Part shown: one piece after another, positions 53,081 through 62,192 of the stretch | How positions within the stretch are numbered: the first letter of the stretch is position 1 | Layout: every line of letters starts with the position of its first letter | Source of the DNA: VXRJ01 sp964636705 | GTDB taxonomy: Bacteria > Acidobacteriota > Vicinamibacteria > Vicinamibacterales > UBA8438 | Direction of reading: 5' to 3' | Length of the DNA stretch: 64,000 bases | NCBI GenBank assembly: GCA_964636705.1 | Contig: CAZWUJ010000009.1 | Span: forward strand, 61,864 to 125,863 | The notes under the pieces: model-generated | The model's input: the letters and a program-made list of their open reading frames with translations, nothing else | Databases searched by the model: none | Told to the model about the DNA's origin: nothing | Position numbers and translations under genes: made by a program

Positions 53081-54451
53081 ATGATTTCCCGCTACACGCC
53101 GGCCGCGATGGGGCGCCTCTGGACGGAGCAGCGCCGCTATGACACCTGGCTGCGCGTCGAGATCGCAGCCGCAGAGACGATGGCCGAGCATGGCCTGATC
53201 CCGCGGGACGCGGCACGCGATATCCGCGACAGGGGCGCCGTCGACGCGGCGCGCGTGGCCGAGATCGAGGAGACGACGCAGCATGACGTCATTGCCTTCA
53301 CGACGGCGGTGGCGGAGGCGGTGGGTCCCCCGGCGCGCTGGCTCCATTTCGGCATGACGTCGTCCGACGTCATTGACACGGCCCAGGCGTTGCAGATGCG
53401 AGAGGCGTGCGACTTGCTGATTGCGGATCTCGACGCCCTGCGCGGAGCGGTGCGCGCGCAGGCGGACGGCCACCGGCACACGCCGATGATTGGCCGGACG
53501 CACGGCGTCCATGCCGAGCCGATGACTTTCGGCGTCAAGCTGGCGCTGTGGTACGCGGAACTCGGGCGCGACCGCGGGAGGATCCTCGGGGCGCGGGACG
53601 GAATCAGCGTCGGGAAGCTCTCGGGGGCAGTCGGGACCTATGCGCATCTCGACCCGGCAATCGAACAGGGCGTTTGCGACCGCCTCGGGCTCGCGGCTGC
53701 CCCGGTTGCCTCGCAGGTGATTCAGCGCGATCGCCACGCCGAGCTGCTCGGCGCACTGGCGATCACCGCGGCGTCGCTCGAAAAGTTCGCGGTCGAGGTC
53801 CGGGGGCTGCAGAAGAACGAGATCGGCGAGGTGGCCGAGCCGTTCGCACGGGGACAGAAGGGCTCGTCGGCGATGCCGCACAAGCGCAACCCCATCGGCT
53901 GCGAGCAGATTACGGGGCTGGCGCGCGTCGTGCGCGCGAATGCCATGGCGGCCCTCGAGAACATTGCACTCTGGCACGAGCGGGATATTTCTCATTCCTC
54001 GGTCGAGCGCGTGATTCTGCCCGACAGCTTCTGCGCGCTCGACCACATGATCCGGCGATTCACGCGGATCGTCCGCGGCCTGGTCGTCTATCCCGAACGG
54101 ATGCTGGAGAACCTGCAGCGCTCGCGGGGCGTCGTGTTCTCCGGGACCGTGTTGCTGGAGCTGGCGAAGCGCGGGGTGTCACGCGAGAACGCCTACGTTC
54201 TGGTTCAGCGGAATGCGATGCGATCACACGACGAGCAGCGGGACTTCAAGGCGCTGTTGCTGGATGACCCCGAGGTGACCGCCGTCCTGCCGACGGAGGC
54301 GATCGAAGAGGCGTTCGACCTCGACGTGCAGCTCCGGCATGTCGACACCATCATGGCGCGGGCGTTTGCCGCCGGTGACGTGGGCGGCACGGGCGGCACC
54401 GGCGAACGCCTGGAGCCAGCCGGCGTCGGCCCGCGGGGGAACGCGTCGTGA
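53081..54451 (+). CDS. purB: Adenylosuccinate lyase
   Basis: This 456-residue member of the fumarase/aspartase superfamily acts twice in purine synthesis (SAICAR to AICAR, adenylosuccinate to AMP). It has 'WLHFGMTSSDVIDTAQAL', 'RTHGVHAEPMTFGVKLALW' and the signature loop 'GSSAMPHKRNPIGCEQ' with the catalytic Ser. The last 30 residues are a Gly/Thr-rich tail ('GDVGGTGGTGERLEP'), unlike the compact family end. It overlaps purS by 4 bp and opens the purine operon. Confidence 0.95.
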   Translation: MISRYTPAAMGRLWTEQRRYDTWLRVEIAAAETMAEHGLIPRDAARDIRDRGAVDAARVAEIEETTQHDVIAFTTAVAEAVGPPARWLHFGMTSSDVIDTAQALQMREACDLLIADLDALRGAVRAQADGHRHTPMIGRTHGVHAEPMTFGVKLALWYAELGRDRGRILGARDGISVGKLSGAVGTYAHLDPAIEQGVCDRLGLAAAPVASQVIQRDRHAELLGALAITAASLEKFAVEVRGLQKNEIGEVAEPFARGQKGSSAMPHKRNPIGCEQITGLARVVRANAMAALENIALWHERDISHSSVERVILPDSFCALDHMIRRFTRIVRGLVVYPERMLENLQRSRGVVFSGTVLLELAKRGVSRENAYVLVQRNAMRSHDEQRDFKALLLDDPEVTAVLPTEAIEEAFDLDVQLRHVDTIMARAFAAGDVGGTGGTGERLEPAGVGPRGNAS

Positions 54452-54693
54452 CGGCCAGGGTCTACGTCACGCTGAAGCGGTCGATCCTCGATCCACAAGG
54501 CAAGACGATTACCGGTGCGCTCGGGTCGCTCGGGTACAGCGCGGTGCGCGATGTCCGGCAGGGCAAGTACTTCGAGCTGGACGTCGATGCTGCGACGGCG
54601 GACGAGGCGCGTTCGCTTGCGATGGAAGTGGCCGACAGACTGCTTGCCAATCCGGTGATCGAGAGCTACCGCGTGGAGGTGTTGGAAGGATGA
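54448..54693 (+). CDS. purS: Phosphoribosylformylglycinamidine synthase subunit PurS
   Basis: This 81-residue small subunit has 'ARVYVTLKRSILDPQGKTI', 'GYSAVRDVRQGKYFELDV' and 'LANPVIESYRVEV', the standard PurS fold. It bridges PurL and PurQ in the FGAM synthase complex and helps ammonia transfer. GTG 54448 overlaps purB, and the TGA stop overlaps the purQ ATG (ATGA). Confidence 0.95.
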   Translation: MTARVYVTLKRSILDPQGKTITGALGSLGYSAVRDVRQGKYFELDVDAATADEARSLAMEVADRLLANPVIESYRVEVLEG

Positions 54694-55436
54694 AGGCGGC
54701 GGTGGTCGTGTTTCCCGGATCGAACTGCGACCACGACGCGTACCACGCACTTGGGGCAGTGCTGGGCCACGACGTTGAGCTCGTCTGGCACAAGGCGGAG
54801 AATCTGGGCGGCGCTGACCTGGTGGTGCTGCCCGGCGGCTTCTCGTACGGAGACTACCTTCGAACCGGTGCGATAGCGCGCTTCTCACCGATCATGCGAA
54901 GCGTCGTCGAGTTCGCCGCTGCCGGCGGCCCCGTGATCGGCATCTGCAACGGCTTCCAGATCCTGCTCGAGGCAGGGCTGCTTCCTGGCGGCATGCGGCG
55001 GAACCGCGATCTGAAGTTCATCTGCGAACATGTCCATCTCCGCGTCGAGGCTACCGACACGCCGTTCACCTGCCTGGCGTCGGAAGGACAGATCCTCCGC
55101 ATTCCCATCGCGCACGGGGAAGGGAACTACTATGCCGACGAGGCAACGCTGGCCGAGCTCGATGCGCGCCGGCAGGTGATCTTCCGTTACACCACCCCCG
55201 ACGGGAGGCTCGACGAGGCGTGGAACGTCAACGGGTCGGTCGGCGCAATCGCCGGCATCGCGAACCGGGCTCGCAACGTGGTCGGTCTGATGCCGCATCC
55301 GGAGCGAGCGTGCGAAGTGGCGGTCGGCAGCACCGACGGCCGCGTCATCTTCGTGTCGGTCGCGGCGTCGCTGGTCCGGGACGGCGTCGCGTCCGCCGTG
55401 CCGGGCGCTGCCGTGGCGGGCCATACCCCACGATGA
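54690..55436 (+). CDS. purQ: Phosphoribosylformylglycinamidine synthase subunit PurQ
   Basis: This 248-residue class I glutamine amidotransferase supplies ammonia for FGAM synthesis. It has 'VVVFPGSNCDHDAYHAL', 'VVLPGGFSYGDYLRTGAIA', the nucleophile Cys in 'GICNGFQILLEAGLLPGG' and the His/Glu in 'GLMPHPERACE'. It shares 4 bp with both purS and purL, so tight translational coupling of the three subunits is expected. The extra 15 C-terminal residues are not conserved. Confidence 0.95.
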   Translation: MKAAVVVFPGSNCDHDAYHALGAVLGHDVELVWHKAENLGGADLVVLPGGFSYGDYLRTGAIARFSPIMRSVVEFAAAGGPVIGICNGFQILLEAGLLPGGMRRNRDLKFICEHVHLRVEATDTPFTCLASEGQILRIPIAHGEGNYYADEATLAELDARRQVIFRYTTPDGRLDEAWNVNGSVGAIAGIANRARNVVGLMPHPERACEVAVGSTDGRVIFVSVAASLVRDGVASAVPGAAVAGHTPR

Positions 55437-57703
55437 CCGGAAGCGACGCGGCGCACGGCGCGGTTCGGATCGATGACGAGACCGTCGCGGCGCACGGGCT
55501 GACGCTGGACGAGTACGATCGGATCGTCGCCATCCTCGGCCGGCATCCCAATCTGCTGGAACTGGGGATCTTCTCGGTGATGTGGTCGGAGCACTGCAGC
55601 TACAAGAGCTCGCGCATCCATCTCCGCAGGCTACCCACGGCCGGTCCGCGGGTGGTGCAGGGTCCGGGGGAGAATGCCGGCGTCATCGACATCGGGGACG
55701 GCCTCGTGGCGGTCTTCAAGATCGAATCGCACAACCATCCGTCGTTCATCGAGCCGTACCAGGGAGCGGCCACCGGCGTGGGCGGGATCATCCGCGACAT
55801 CTTCACGATGGGCGCGCGCCCGATCGCACTGCTCGACTCGCTACGGTTCGGACCGCCCGAACCGGGGCCGACGCGCCGTCTGATCGACGGAGTCGTCGCC
55901 GGGATCGCCGGCTATGGCAACAGCATCGGGGTGCCGACGGTCGGCGGCGAGGTCGGTTTCGACGAGCGCTACGCCGGCAATCCTCTGGTCAACGTTTTCT
56001 GCCTCGGTGTCGCCTCAGCCGACGGCGTGATTCGTGGGCGGGCGGAAGGGACGGGTAACGCGGTCTACTACGTGGGCGCGAAGACGGGGCGGGACGGGAT
56101 CCATGGCGCCACCATGGCGTCGGCCGAGTTCGACGACGCCTCCGCCGAGAAGCGCCCCAACGTGCAGGTGGGCGACCCGTTCATGGAGAAGCTGTTGCTC
56201 GAGGCGTGCCTGGAGGTGCTGCGCACGGATGCGCTGGTCGGCCTGCAGGACATGGGAGCGGCCGGGCTGACCTGTTCGTCGTGCGAGATGGGGGCGCGCG
56301 GCGGCGCCGGCATCGACATCGACGTGGCGCGGGTGCCGCAGCGCGAGTCGCAGATGACGCCCTACGAGATCATGCTGTCCGAATCCCAGGAGCGGATGCT
56401 GTTCATCGTGCGGCAGGGGCGCGAGACGGAAGTGGACCGGATCTTCGAGAAATGGGACCTGCACGCTGTCCGGATCGGCGAGGTAACGGGCGACGGCCTG
56501 CTGCGGGTGCGCGACGGCGGGAAGGTGGTGGCGGAGATTCCGAATCGGCCGCTTGCCGACGAGGCGCCTCTCTACGATCGGCCAGTGCGCGAGCCGGACG
56601 AACTGGCGGAGCAACGGACGCTGGACGGCGCCGCGCTGGCCCGCGATGCCGTAACCAACGACACGTTTCTGCGTCTCGTCGGGTCGCCCGGTATCGCCAG
56701 CCGCCGCTGGATCTACCGGCAATACGACCACATGGTCCGGACCAACACGATCGCCCCGGCGGGAATGGGCGCCGGGATCGTCCGGGTCAAGGGAACGCGC
56801 CGCGCGCTCGCGTTCTCCGTCGATGGCAACGGGCGGTACTGCCAGCTCGACCCGTACCGCGGCGCGATGCTCGCGGTTGCGGAATCGGCCCGGAATGTGG
56901 TGTGCGCGGGCGCGCAGCCGGTCGGCGCGACAAACTGCCTGAACTTCGGCAACCCGGAGCGACCGGAGATCATGTGGCAATTCGCCCGCGCCGTCGCCGG
57001 GATCGGCGATGCCTGTCGCGCGCTCGACATTCCGATAACGGGCGGCAACGTCAGCCTGTACAACGAGACCGACGGCCAGGCAATTCTGCCCACGCCGGTG
57101 CTGGGCGTGGTTGGGATATTGGATCATGCGGAGCGTCGTGTGGGACGATCGTTCCGGGCGGCCGGCGATCTCATCCTGCTTCTCGGGCCGCCGGGCGGAA
57201 CGTTGGGTGGGAGCGAGTACCTGAAGCTGATGCACGGCATCGTGCGGGGGACACCTCCGGCAATCGACCTCGCGGACGAACGGGCGCTGCAACATCTGGT
57301 CGCCACGCTCGCGGCGGAGTCGTTGATTCGCTCGGCCCACGATTGCAGCGAAGGCGGTCTGGCCGTGACGGTGGCGGAGTGCGCTTTCGACAGTAAGGGT
57401 GGCATCGGCTGCGACGTGACGTTGCCGGCCGTGGCGCCGGGCGACGGGGGTCTTGCGGCGGCGCTGTTCGGCGAGGCGGCGTCGCAGATTGTCGTGTCGG
57501 TGCGTGAGGAGGACGCCGACCGGGTGGCGGCAGCGGCAGCGGCGGCGGGCGTGCCGTCGCGCGTCCTGGGACGGACCGGCGGCTCGCGGTTACGGTTTGC
57601 CATCGAGGGTGAAAGAGAAGCGCTGGTCGACGTCTCACTCGGGGAGGCGGAGCAGGCGTGGTCGACCGGACTGTCGCGTCATTTTGAGGAGACGGCCGCA
57701 TGA
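55433..57703 (+). CDS. purL: Phosphoribosylformylglycinamidine synthase subunit PurL (small type)
   Basis: This 756-residue ATP-dependent synthase subunit is of the size typical when PurS and PurQ are separate. It has 'LGIFSVMWSEHCSYKSS' (catalytic His), 'GENAGVIDIGDGLVAVFKIESHNHPSFIEPYQGAATGVGG' (several runs), 'DMGAAGLTCSSCEMGARGG' and the second-half 'GGNVSLYNET'. ATG 55433 overlaps the purQ stop. A longer frame upstream lies inside purQ and is not coding. Confidence 0.95.
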   Translation: MTGSDAAHGAVRIDDETVAAHGLTLDEYDRIVAILGRHPNLLELGIFSVMWSEHCSYKSSRIHLRRLPTAGPRVVQGPGENAGVIDIGDGLVAVFKIESHNHPSFIEPYQGAATGVGGIIRDIFTMGARPIALLDSLRFGPPEPGPTRRLIDGVVAGIAGYGNSIGVPTVGGEVGFDERYAGNPLVNVFCLGVASADGVIRGRAEGTGNAVYYVGAKTGRDGIHGATMASAEFDDASAEKRPNVQVGDPFMEKLLLEACLEVLRTDALVGLQDMGAAGLTCSSCEMGARGGAGIDIDVARVPQRESQMTPYEIMLSESQERMLFIVRQGRETEVDRIFEKWDLHAVRIGEVTGDGLLRVRDGGKVVAEIPNRPLADEAPLYDRPVREPDELAEQRTLDGAALARDAVTNDTFLRLVGSPGIASRRWIYRQYDHMVRTNTIAPAGMGAGIVRVKGTRRALAFSVDGNGRYCQLDPYRGAMLAVAESARNVVCAGAQPVGATNCLNFGNPERPEIMWQFARAVAGIGDACRALDIPITGGNVSLYNETDGQAILPTPVLGVVGILDHAERRVGRSFRAAGDLILLLGPPGGTLGGSEYLKLMHGIVRGTPPAIDLADERALQHLVATLAAESLIRSAHDCSEGGLAVTVAECAFDSKGGIGCDVTLPAVAPGDGGLAAALFGEAASQIVVSVREEDADRVAAAAAAAGVPSRVLGRTGGSRLRFAIEGEREALVDVSLGEAEQAWSTGLSRHFEETAA

Positions 57704-59214
57704 GTGCAGGGGACGGGCACGCGTCGACGGTCGGACAGGAACGGGACGTCACGATCCGGGCGCGGCGCGAGCCCGTCGATGACGACAAGTTCCACGACGA
57801 ATGCGGCGTCTTCGGTATCCATGGGCACGCGGAGGCCTCTTCTCTTGCCTATCTCGGCCTTTACGCGCTGCAGCACCGCGGACAGGAGTCCGCCGGCATC
57901 GCGTCGGCGGACGACGGCCGCGTCAAGCTATCGCGCGCCATGGGATATGTGAGCGATACGTTCAACGACAACCTGCTCGCGAACTTGCCGGGCGCATCGG
58001 CCATCGGCCACGTGCGTTACTCGACGTTCGGCGACAGCCGGATCGTCAACGCGCAGCCGATCCTCATCGACTGCGCACACGGCCAGATCGCGCTCTGCCA
58101 CAACGGCAACCTGGTCAACGCAGCCGAGCTGCGCGAGCGGCTGGTTCGGCAGGGCTCGATCTTCCAGACCAACAGCGATACGGAAGTAGTGCTGCATCTC
58201 TACGCCAAGTCGACCGCCGCCACCCCGGAGGACGCCATAGTGGAATCGGTGTCGCAGGTGAGCGGCGCCTTCTCGCTGGTCCTGCTGACGCCGGACAACC
58301 TGATCGCGGTGCGCGACCCGCACGGCTTTCGTCCCCTCGCGCTGGGCCGCATCGATGACGGATACGTCGTCTGTTCCGAGACCTGCGCGATGGACCTGAT
58401 CGGCGCCACCTACGAGCGGGAGATCGAGCCAGGCGAGGTGTTGGTGATAGGGAACGACGGCCTTCGCTCGTACAAACCCTTCCCGACGACCAGGCTCTCC
58501 CACTGCGTCTTCGAGCACGTCTACTTCGCGCGCCCTGACAGCGATGTCTTCGGCCAGAGTGTGAACGCGGTGAGGACGAACCTGGGCCGCCGGCTCGCGG
58601 AGGAGTCAGGCGTTGACGCCGATGTCGTCGTGCCGATTCCCGACTCCGGCCTCGTCGCGGCGATCGGATACGCCGAGAGTTCCGGCATTCCGCTCAAGAT
58701 GGGGCTGATCCGCAACCACTACGTCGGCCGCACGTTCATCCAACCGCACCAGTCGATTCGCGGACTCAAGGTGAAGGTGAAACTGAACACCGTCCGGAGC
58801 GTGCTGGAGGGCAAGCGCGTGGTGCTCGTGGACGATTCGATCGTCCGAGGCACGACGAGTCAGAAGATCGTCGCGATGATCAAGGCAGCGGGCGCCAGCG
58901 AGGTGCACATGCGGATCAGTTGCCCGCCGACGGTGGCGCCCTGCTATTACGGCATTGACACCCCCCATCGCGACGAACTGATCGCGGCGTCGCGTGGGGT
59001 CGACGAGATTCGCGACTTCATGGGGGCCGACACGCTGGCGTACCTGAGTATCGAAGGGCTGCGCGCCGCGGTGGGCGAGCGGAACGGGGACTACTGCACG
59101 GCCTGCTATACCCGCCACTACCCGGTTCCCCCACCCCAGGATTCCGATGCCTACATGCAGATGGTGCTGAAGATGGCGCCTGACGGCGGAAATGGCATGG
59201 AGGGCAAGCCGTGA
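57700..59214 (+). CDS. purF: Amidophosphoribosyltransferase
   Basis: This 504-residue enzyme carries out the first committed step of purine synthesis. The N-terminal Ntn glutaminase domain has its nucleophile Cys in 'HDECGVFGIHGH', preceded by a 34-residue propeptide-like extension. Further signatures are 'RGQESAGIAS', 'GHVRYSTFG', the PRTase motif 'VLVDDSIVRGTT' and 'SCPPTVAPCYYGIDTP'. C-terminal Cys residues may hold an Fe-S cluster as in B. subtilis PurF. It overlaps purL and the HEAT-repeat gene by 4 bp each. Confidence 0.95.
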   Translation: MSAGDGHASTVGQERDVTIRARREPVDDDKFHDECGVFGIHGHAEASSLAYLGLYALQHRGQESAGIASADDGRVKLSRAMGYVSDTFNDNLLANLPGASAIGHVRYSTFGDSRIVNAQPILIDCAHGQIALCHNGNLVNAAELRERLVRQGSIFQTNSDTEVVLHLYAKSTAATPEDAIVESVSQVSGAFSLVLLTPDNLIAVRDPHGFRPLALGRIDDGYVVCSETCAMDLIGATYEREIEPGEVLVIGNDGLRSYKPFPTTRLSHCVFEHVYFARPDSDVFGQSVNAVRTNLGRRLAEESGVDADVVVPIPDSGLVAAIGYAESSGIPLKMGLIRNHYVGRTFIQPHQSIRGLKVKVKLNTVRSVLEGKRVVLVDDSIVRGTTSQKIVAMIKAAGASEVHMRISCPPTVAPCYYGIDTPHRDELIAASRGVDEIRDFMGADTLAYLSIEGLRAAVGERNGDYCTACYTRHYPVPPPQDSDAYMQMVLKMAPDGGNGMEGKP

Positions 59215-60386
59215 CGCTGCGCCGTCTGGGTGTCGCGCTCGCGTGCGCGTCCGTGGTCGCCGGCGGCCTGTTGCCGCGGGCGCCGTTACGTGCGCAGACG
59301 CCACCTGAACTTGCGCGGGCAATCTCCGCGCTGGGCGATTTCAGCTACCAGGCGCGGGCGGAGGCGTCGCGCGTGATCCGGCGGACCGACGCGGCAGTGG
59401 TCGTGCCCGCCCTCCTCGAGGCCGCCCGCACGCATCCGGACAGCTACGTGCAGTTTCGGGCCGCCGTCATTCTCTCCGGCTATCCCGGCCCGCGAGTGGA
59501 TGCGTACTTTCGCGAGGCGCTGGACTCGCTCAACGACCGGGTGCGCGCCGTGGCATACGAAGCGGCGGCGTACCGGCCCGATCCGTCTCTGGCGCGTCGA
59601 CTGCTGGCGGGGCTCGAGCAGGAGACCTCCGAGTTCGTTCGGCCGCAACTGATTCGAGCGCTTGCCGCCCATGACGACGACCCGGCCGTGCGGGGGCAAT
59701 TGACGGCCGACATCAACCGGGGCGAGTCCGCGTTTCGTTCCGCTGTCATCGAGGCGCTTGGGGATCAGCGCGCCGCGTGGGCCGTCGATCAACTGATTCC
59801 GCTCGCTTCCGAGGACGGGCCGTTGCGGGACGACGCGCTGATAGCGCTTGGCAAGATCGGCGACGATCGGGCACTCAGGGCGTTGAGCGGAACCGCCGTC
59901 GACGCGGAACATCCGGATCAGCCGGTGCTTTCGGCCACCACCTGCCTGCTCGGCATCGATTGTCGAAGCCAGTTGGACTACGTAGTCGGCGCGCTGGTTT
60001 ACGGCGCGGCAGGGGCCGGAGACAATCAGGAACTCTTGCGCGCCGCGTCGTCCGCCGCGGCCGCGCTCGCGATGTCGGGGCATGTCGAGGCGCTTGCCGG
60101 GTTGCTCGACGCAGGTGCCGACGCCGTCGATCCGGGGCGCGCACCCATCGCGCTCGCGCTCGGGGCAGTCGCGCTACGGTCGCCGGAGGTGGCATTCGAG
60201 ACGATTGCCGCGCGCGACGACCTGGAGAGTGTTCTTCTGCTGCTGCGGGACGCTTTCGATATGTTGGACGAGGATCTGGCGGAGGAACGGTTCTACGTAC
60301 TGATGCGCGACCTCTACTGGGCCGAGGGCCAGTCGGACCGCATGCGGTCGGTGGCAGAGAGGGCGATGGAGGTACTTGAGTACTGA
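59211..60386 (+). CDS. Secreted HEAT-repeat protein inside the purine operon
   Basis: This 391-residue protein starts with GTG sharing GTGA with the purF stop. It has a signal peptide ('LGVALACASVVAGGLLPRAPLRAQ') and then about six helical HEAT/PBS-lyase-like repeats: 'YQARAEASRVIRRTDAAVVVPAL', here one full repeat, 'SYVQFRAAVILSGYP', 'DRVRAVAYEAAAYRPDPSLARR', 'GPLRDDALIALGKIGDDRAL'. Such repeats are protein-binding scaffolds. Nothing in it suggests a purine enzyme, so its place between purF and purM is unexplained. Function unknown. Confidence 0.8.
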   Translation: MTLRRLGVALACASVVAGGLLPRAPLRAQTPPELARAISALGDFSYQARAEASRVIRRTDAAVVVPALLEAARTHPDSYVQFRAAVILSGYPGPRVDAYFREALDSLNDRVRAVAYEAAAYRPDPSLARRLLAGLEQETSEFVRPQLIRALAAHDDDPAVRGQLTADINRGESAFRSAVIEALGDQRAAWAVDQLIPLASEDGPLRDDALIALGKIGDDRALRALSGTAVDAEHPDQPVLSATTCLLGIDCRSQLDYVVGALVYGAAGAGDNQELLRAASSAAAALAMSGHVEALAGLLDAGADAVDPGRAPIALALGAVALRSPEVAFETIAARDDLESVLLLLRDAFDMLDEDLAEERFYVLMRDLYWAEGQSDRMRSVAERAMEVLEY

Positions 60387-60421
60387 TTGCGAACTAGTTG
60401 ACTGGCGGCCGGTTGGGGACG

Positions 60422-61471
60422 ATGGACTACAAGACGTCAGGGGTTGACGTGGACGCCGGCCAGGCGGTGGTCGAGCGCGTGAAGCACCTTGCCCGCAGCA
60501 CGTTCAGCGAAGGCGTGCTGAGCGACATCGGGACGTTCGGCGGCCTGTTCCGTCCGGAGTTGGGAGGGATGGACGAACCGGTGCTCGTGGCGAGCGCCGA
60601 TGGTGTCGGGACGAAGCTGAAGGTCGCGTTTGCGACGGGCGTTCACACGACGGTCGGCGGCGACCTTGTGAACCACTGCGTCAATGACATTCTGGTTCAG
60701 GGGGCCCGTCCGATCTTCCTTCTCGACTACCTGGCAACGGGCCGTTTGTCACCGGCGGTTTCTTCCGAGGTGATCGAAGGCATCGCGACCGCCTGCCGTG
60801 AGAACGGTTGCGCGCTCCTCGGCGGGGAGACTGCGGAAATGCCGGGTTTCTACTCCGACGGAGAGTACGACCTTGCCGGTTTCGTTGTCGGGCTCGTCGA
60901 CCGCGCGCGGATTATCGACGGCCGCTCGATCCGTCCCGGCGACGCCCTGATCGGCCTCCCTTCGAGCGGACTGCACACCAACGGCTACACACTGGCGCGC
61001 GCGATCCTGTTCGACACCCTCGGCCTATCGGTTGACTCGGAAGTGGAGGCGCTGGGCTGCACGGTGGGCGAGGAGCTCCTCCGGACGCATCGGTCGTACG
61101 CCCCGAGTGTCCATCCCGCGATCGAGATGGGCCGGCTCAAGGGAATTGCGCATATTACGGGCGGTGGTTTGACCGACAACGTGCCGCGCATCCTCCCGGA
61201 AGGGTGCATGGCCGTGATCGATCCGGACCGCTGGTCCCGCCTGCCGATTTTCGACCTGCTTCAGGCCAAGGGAGCCGTGCCGGAGGCCGAGATGTACCGG
61301 ACGTTCAACATGGGGATCGGCCTGGTGATTGCCTGTGCGGCGGCGGACGTGCACGATGTGGTGGCGAAGCTGATCACTTGCGGGGAGGTCGGCGCGGGAG
61401 TGATCGGGGAGGTCCGGGCGGGCGAGCGTCGCGTGGCGTATGCCCCGATCGCCCGGGCCGCGTCCTGTTGA
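60422..61471 (+). CDS. purM: Phosphoribosylformylglycinamidine cyclo-ligase
   Basis: This 349-residue AIR synthase has 'MDYKTSGVDVDAGQAVVERVK', here the family start, 'VASADGVGTKLKVAFATG', 'NHCVNDILVQGARPIFLLDY', 'LLGGETAEMPGFY' and 'GLPSSGLHTNGYTLAR'. It closes the imidazole ring in purine synthesis. ATG 60422 is chosen; the TTG at 60398 adds residues not found in the family. It follows the HEAT gene by 35 bp. Confidence 0.95.
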   Translation: MDYKTSGVDVDAGQAVVERVKHLARSTFSEGVLSDIGTFGGLFRPELGGMDEPVLVASADGVGTKLKVAFATGVHTTVGGDLVNHCVNDILVQGARPIFLLDYLATGRLSPAVSSEVIEGIATACRENGCALLGGETAEMPGFYSDGEYDLAGFVVGLVDRARIIDGRSIRPGDALIGLPSSGLHTNGYTLARAILFDTLGLSVDSEVEALGCTVGEELLRTHRSYAPSVHPAIEMGRLKGIAHITGGGLTDNVPRILPEGCMAVIDPDRWSRLPIFDLLQAKGAVPEAEMYRTFNMGIGLVIACAAADVHDVVAKLITCGEVGAGVIGEVRAGERRVAYAPIARAASC

Positions 61472-61489
61472 GACTCAGAGTGAGGATCG

Positions 61490-62149
61490 ATGACCAACGT
61501 GTCGGACGGCGCAGCGGCGGAGGTGGTGGACTCCGGGATCGGCAACCACCGCATCGGCGTCCTGATTTCGGGACGCGGCAGCAATCTGCAGGCAATCATC
61601 GACGCTATCGCTGACCGCCGGCTTGACGCGGAACTGGCCGTCGTCATCTCGAACCGGGCGCAGGCGGCCGGCCTGGACCGGGCGGCGAGAGCGGGCATTG
61701 AGACGGTCGTGGTCCGCCACACCGACTATCCGTCGCGCGAGGCGTTCGACCTGGCGATGGTGGCCGAGTTGCGGCGCCGCTCGGTCAGCCTCGTCTGCCT
61801 CGCGGGATTCATGCGCCTGCTGAGTTCGGCGTTCGTCGAGGCATTCCCGAACCGAATTCTGAACATCCACCCCTCCCTGCTCCCGGCCTTTCCCGGGCTG
61901 AACGCGCAGGAACAGGCGTGGACGCACGGCGTGGCGGTGAGCGGCGCGACGGTCCACATCGTCACACCGGAACTGGACGACGGCCCCATCGTCCGGCAGG
62001 CGGCGGTGCGGGTGGAGCCGGGCGACACGGCCGACACCCTTGCGGCGCGCATTCTGCTCGAAGAGCACCGGATCTACCCCGAGGCGATCGCGGCCGTGCT
62101 GGCGGGGGGCTGGCGGATCGAGGGCCGTCGCTTTGTCGCGCGCTCCTGA
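61490..62149 (+). CDS. purN: Phosphoribosylglycinamide formyltransferase
   Basis: This 219-residue formyl-THF-dependent GAR transformylase has 'IGVLISGRGSNLQAIIDAI', 'LAGFMRLLSSAFVEAFPNRILNIHPSLLPAFPG' (catalytic Asn, His) and 'SGATVHIVTPELDDGPIV' (catalytic Asp). It lies 18 bp after purM. The first 20 residues precede the family start, but the ATG at 61490 follows a reasonable GAGTGAGGA site. Confidence 0.95.
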   Translation: MTNVSDGAAAEVVDSGIGNHRIGVLISGRGSNLQAIIDAIADRRLDAELAVVISNRAQAAGLDRAARAGIETVVVRHTDYPSREAFDLAMVAELRRRSVSLVCLAGFMRLLSSAFVEAFPNRILNIHPSLLPAFPGLNAQEQAWTHGVAVSGATVHIVTPELDDGPIVRQAAVRVEPGDTADTLAARILLEEHRIYPEAIAAVLAGGWRIEGRRFVARS

Positions 62150-62192
62150 TCGCGGAGCGCCGACCCCAGGCCCGATAGAATGAGTGGCTTCG

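Noticed and set aside
53081..53580. Antisense and alternative-frame reading frames inside the purine genes
   Set aside because: All overlap strongly conserved pur genes and have composition typical of shadow frames.
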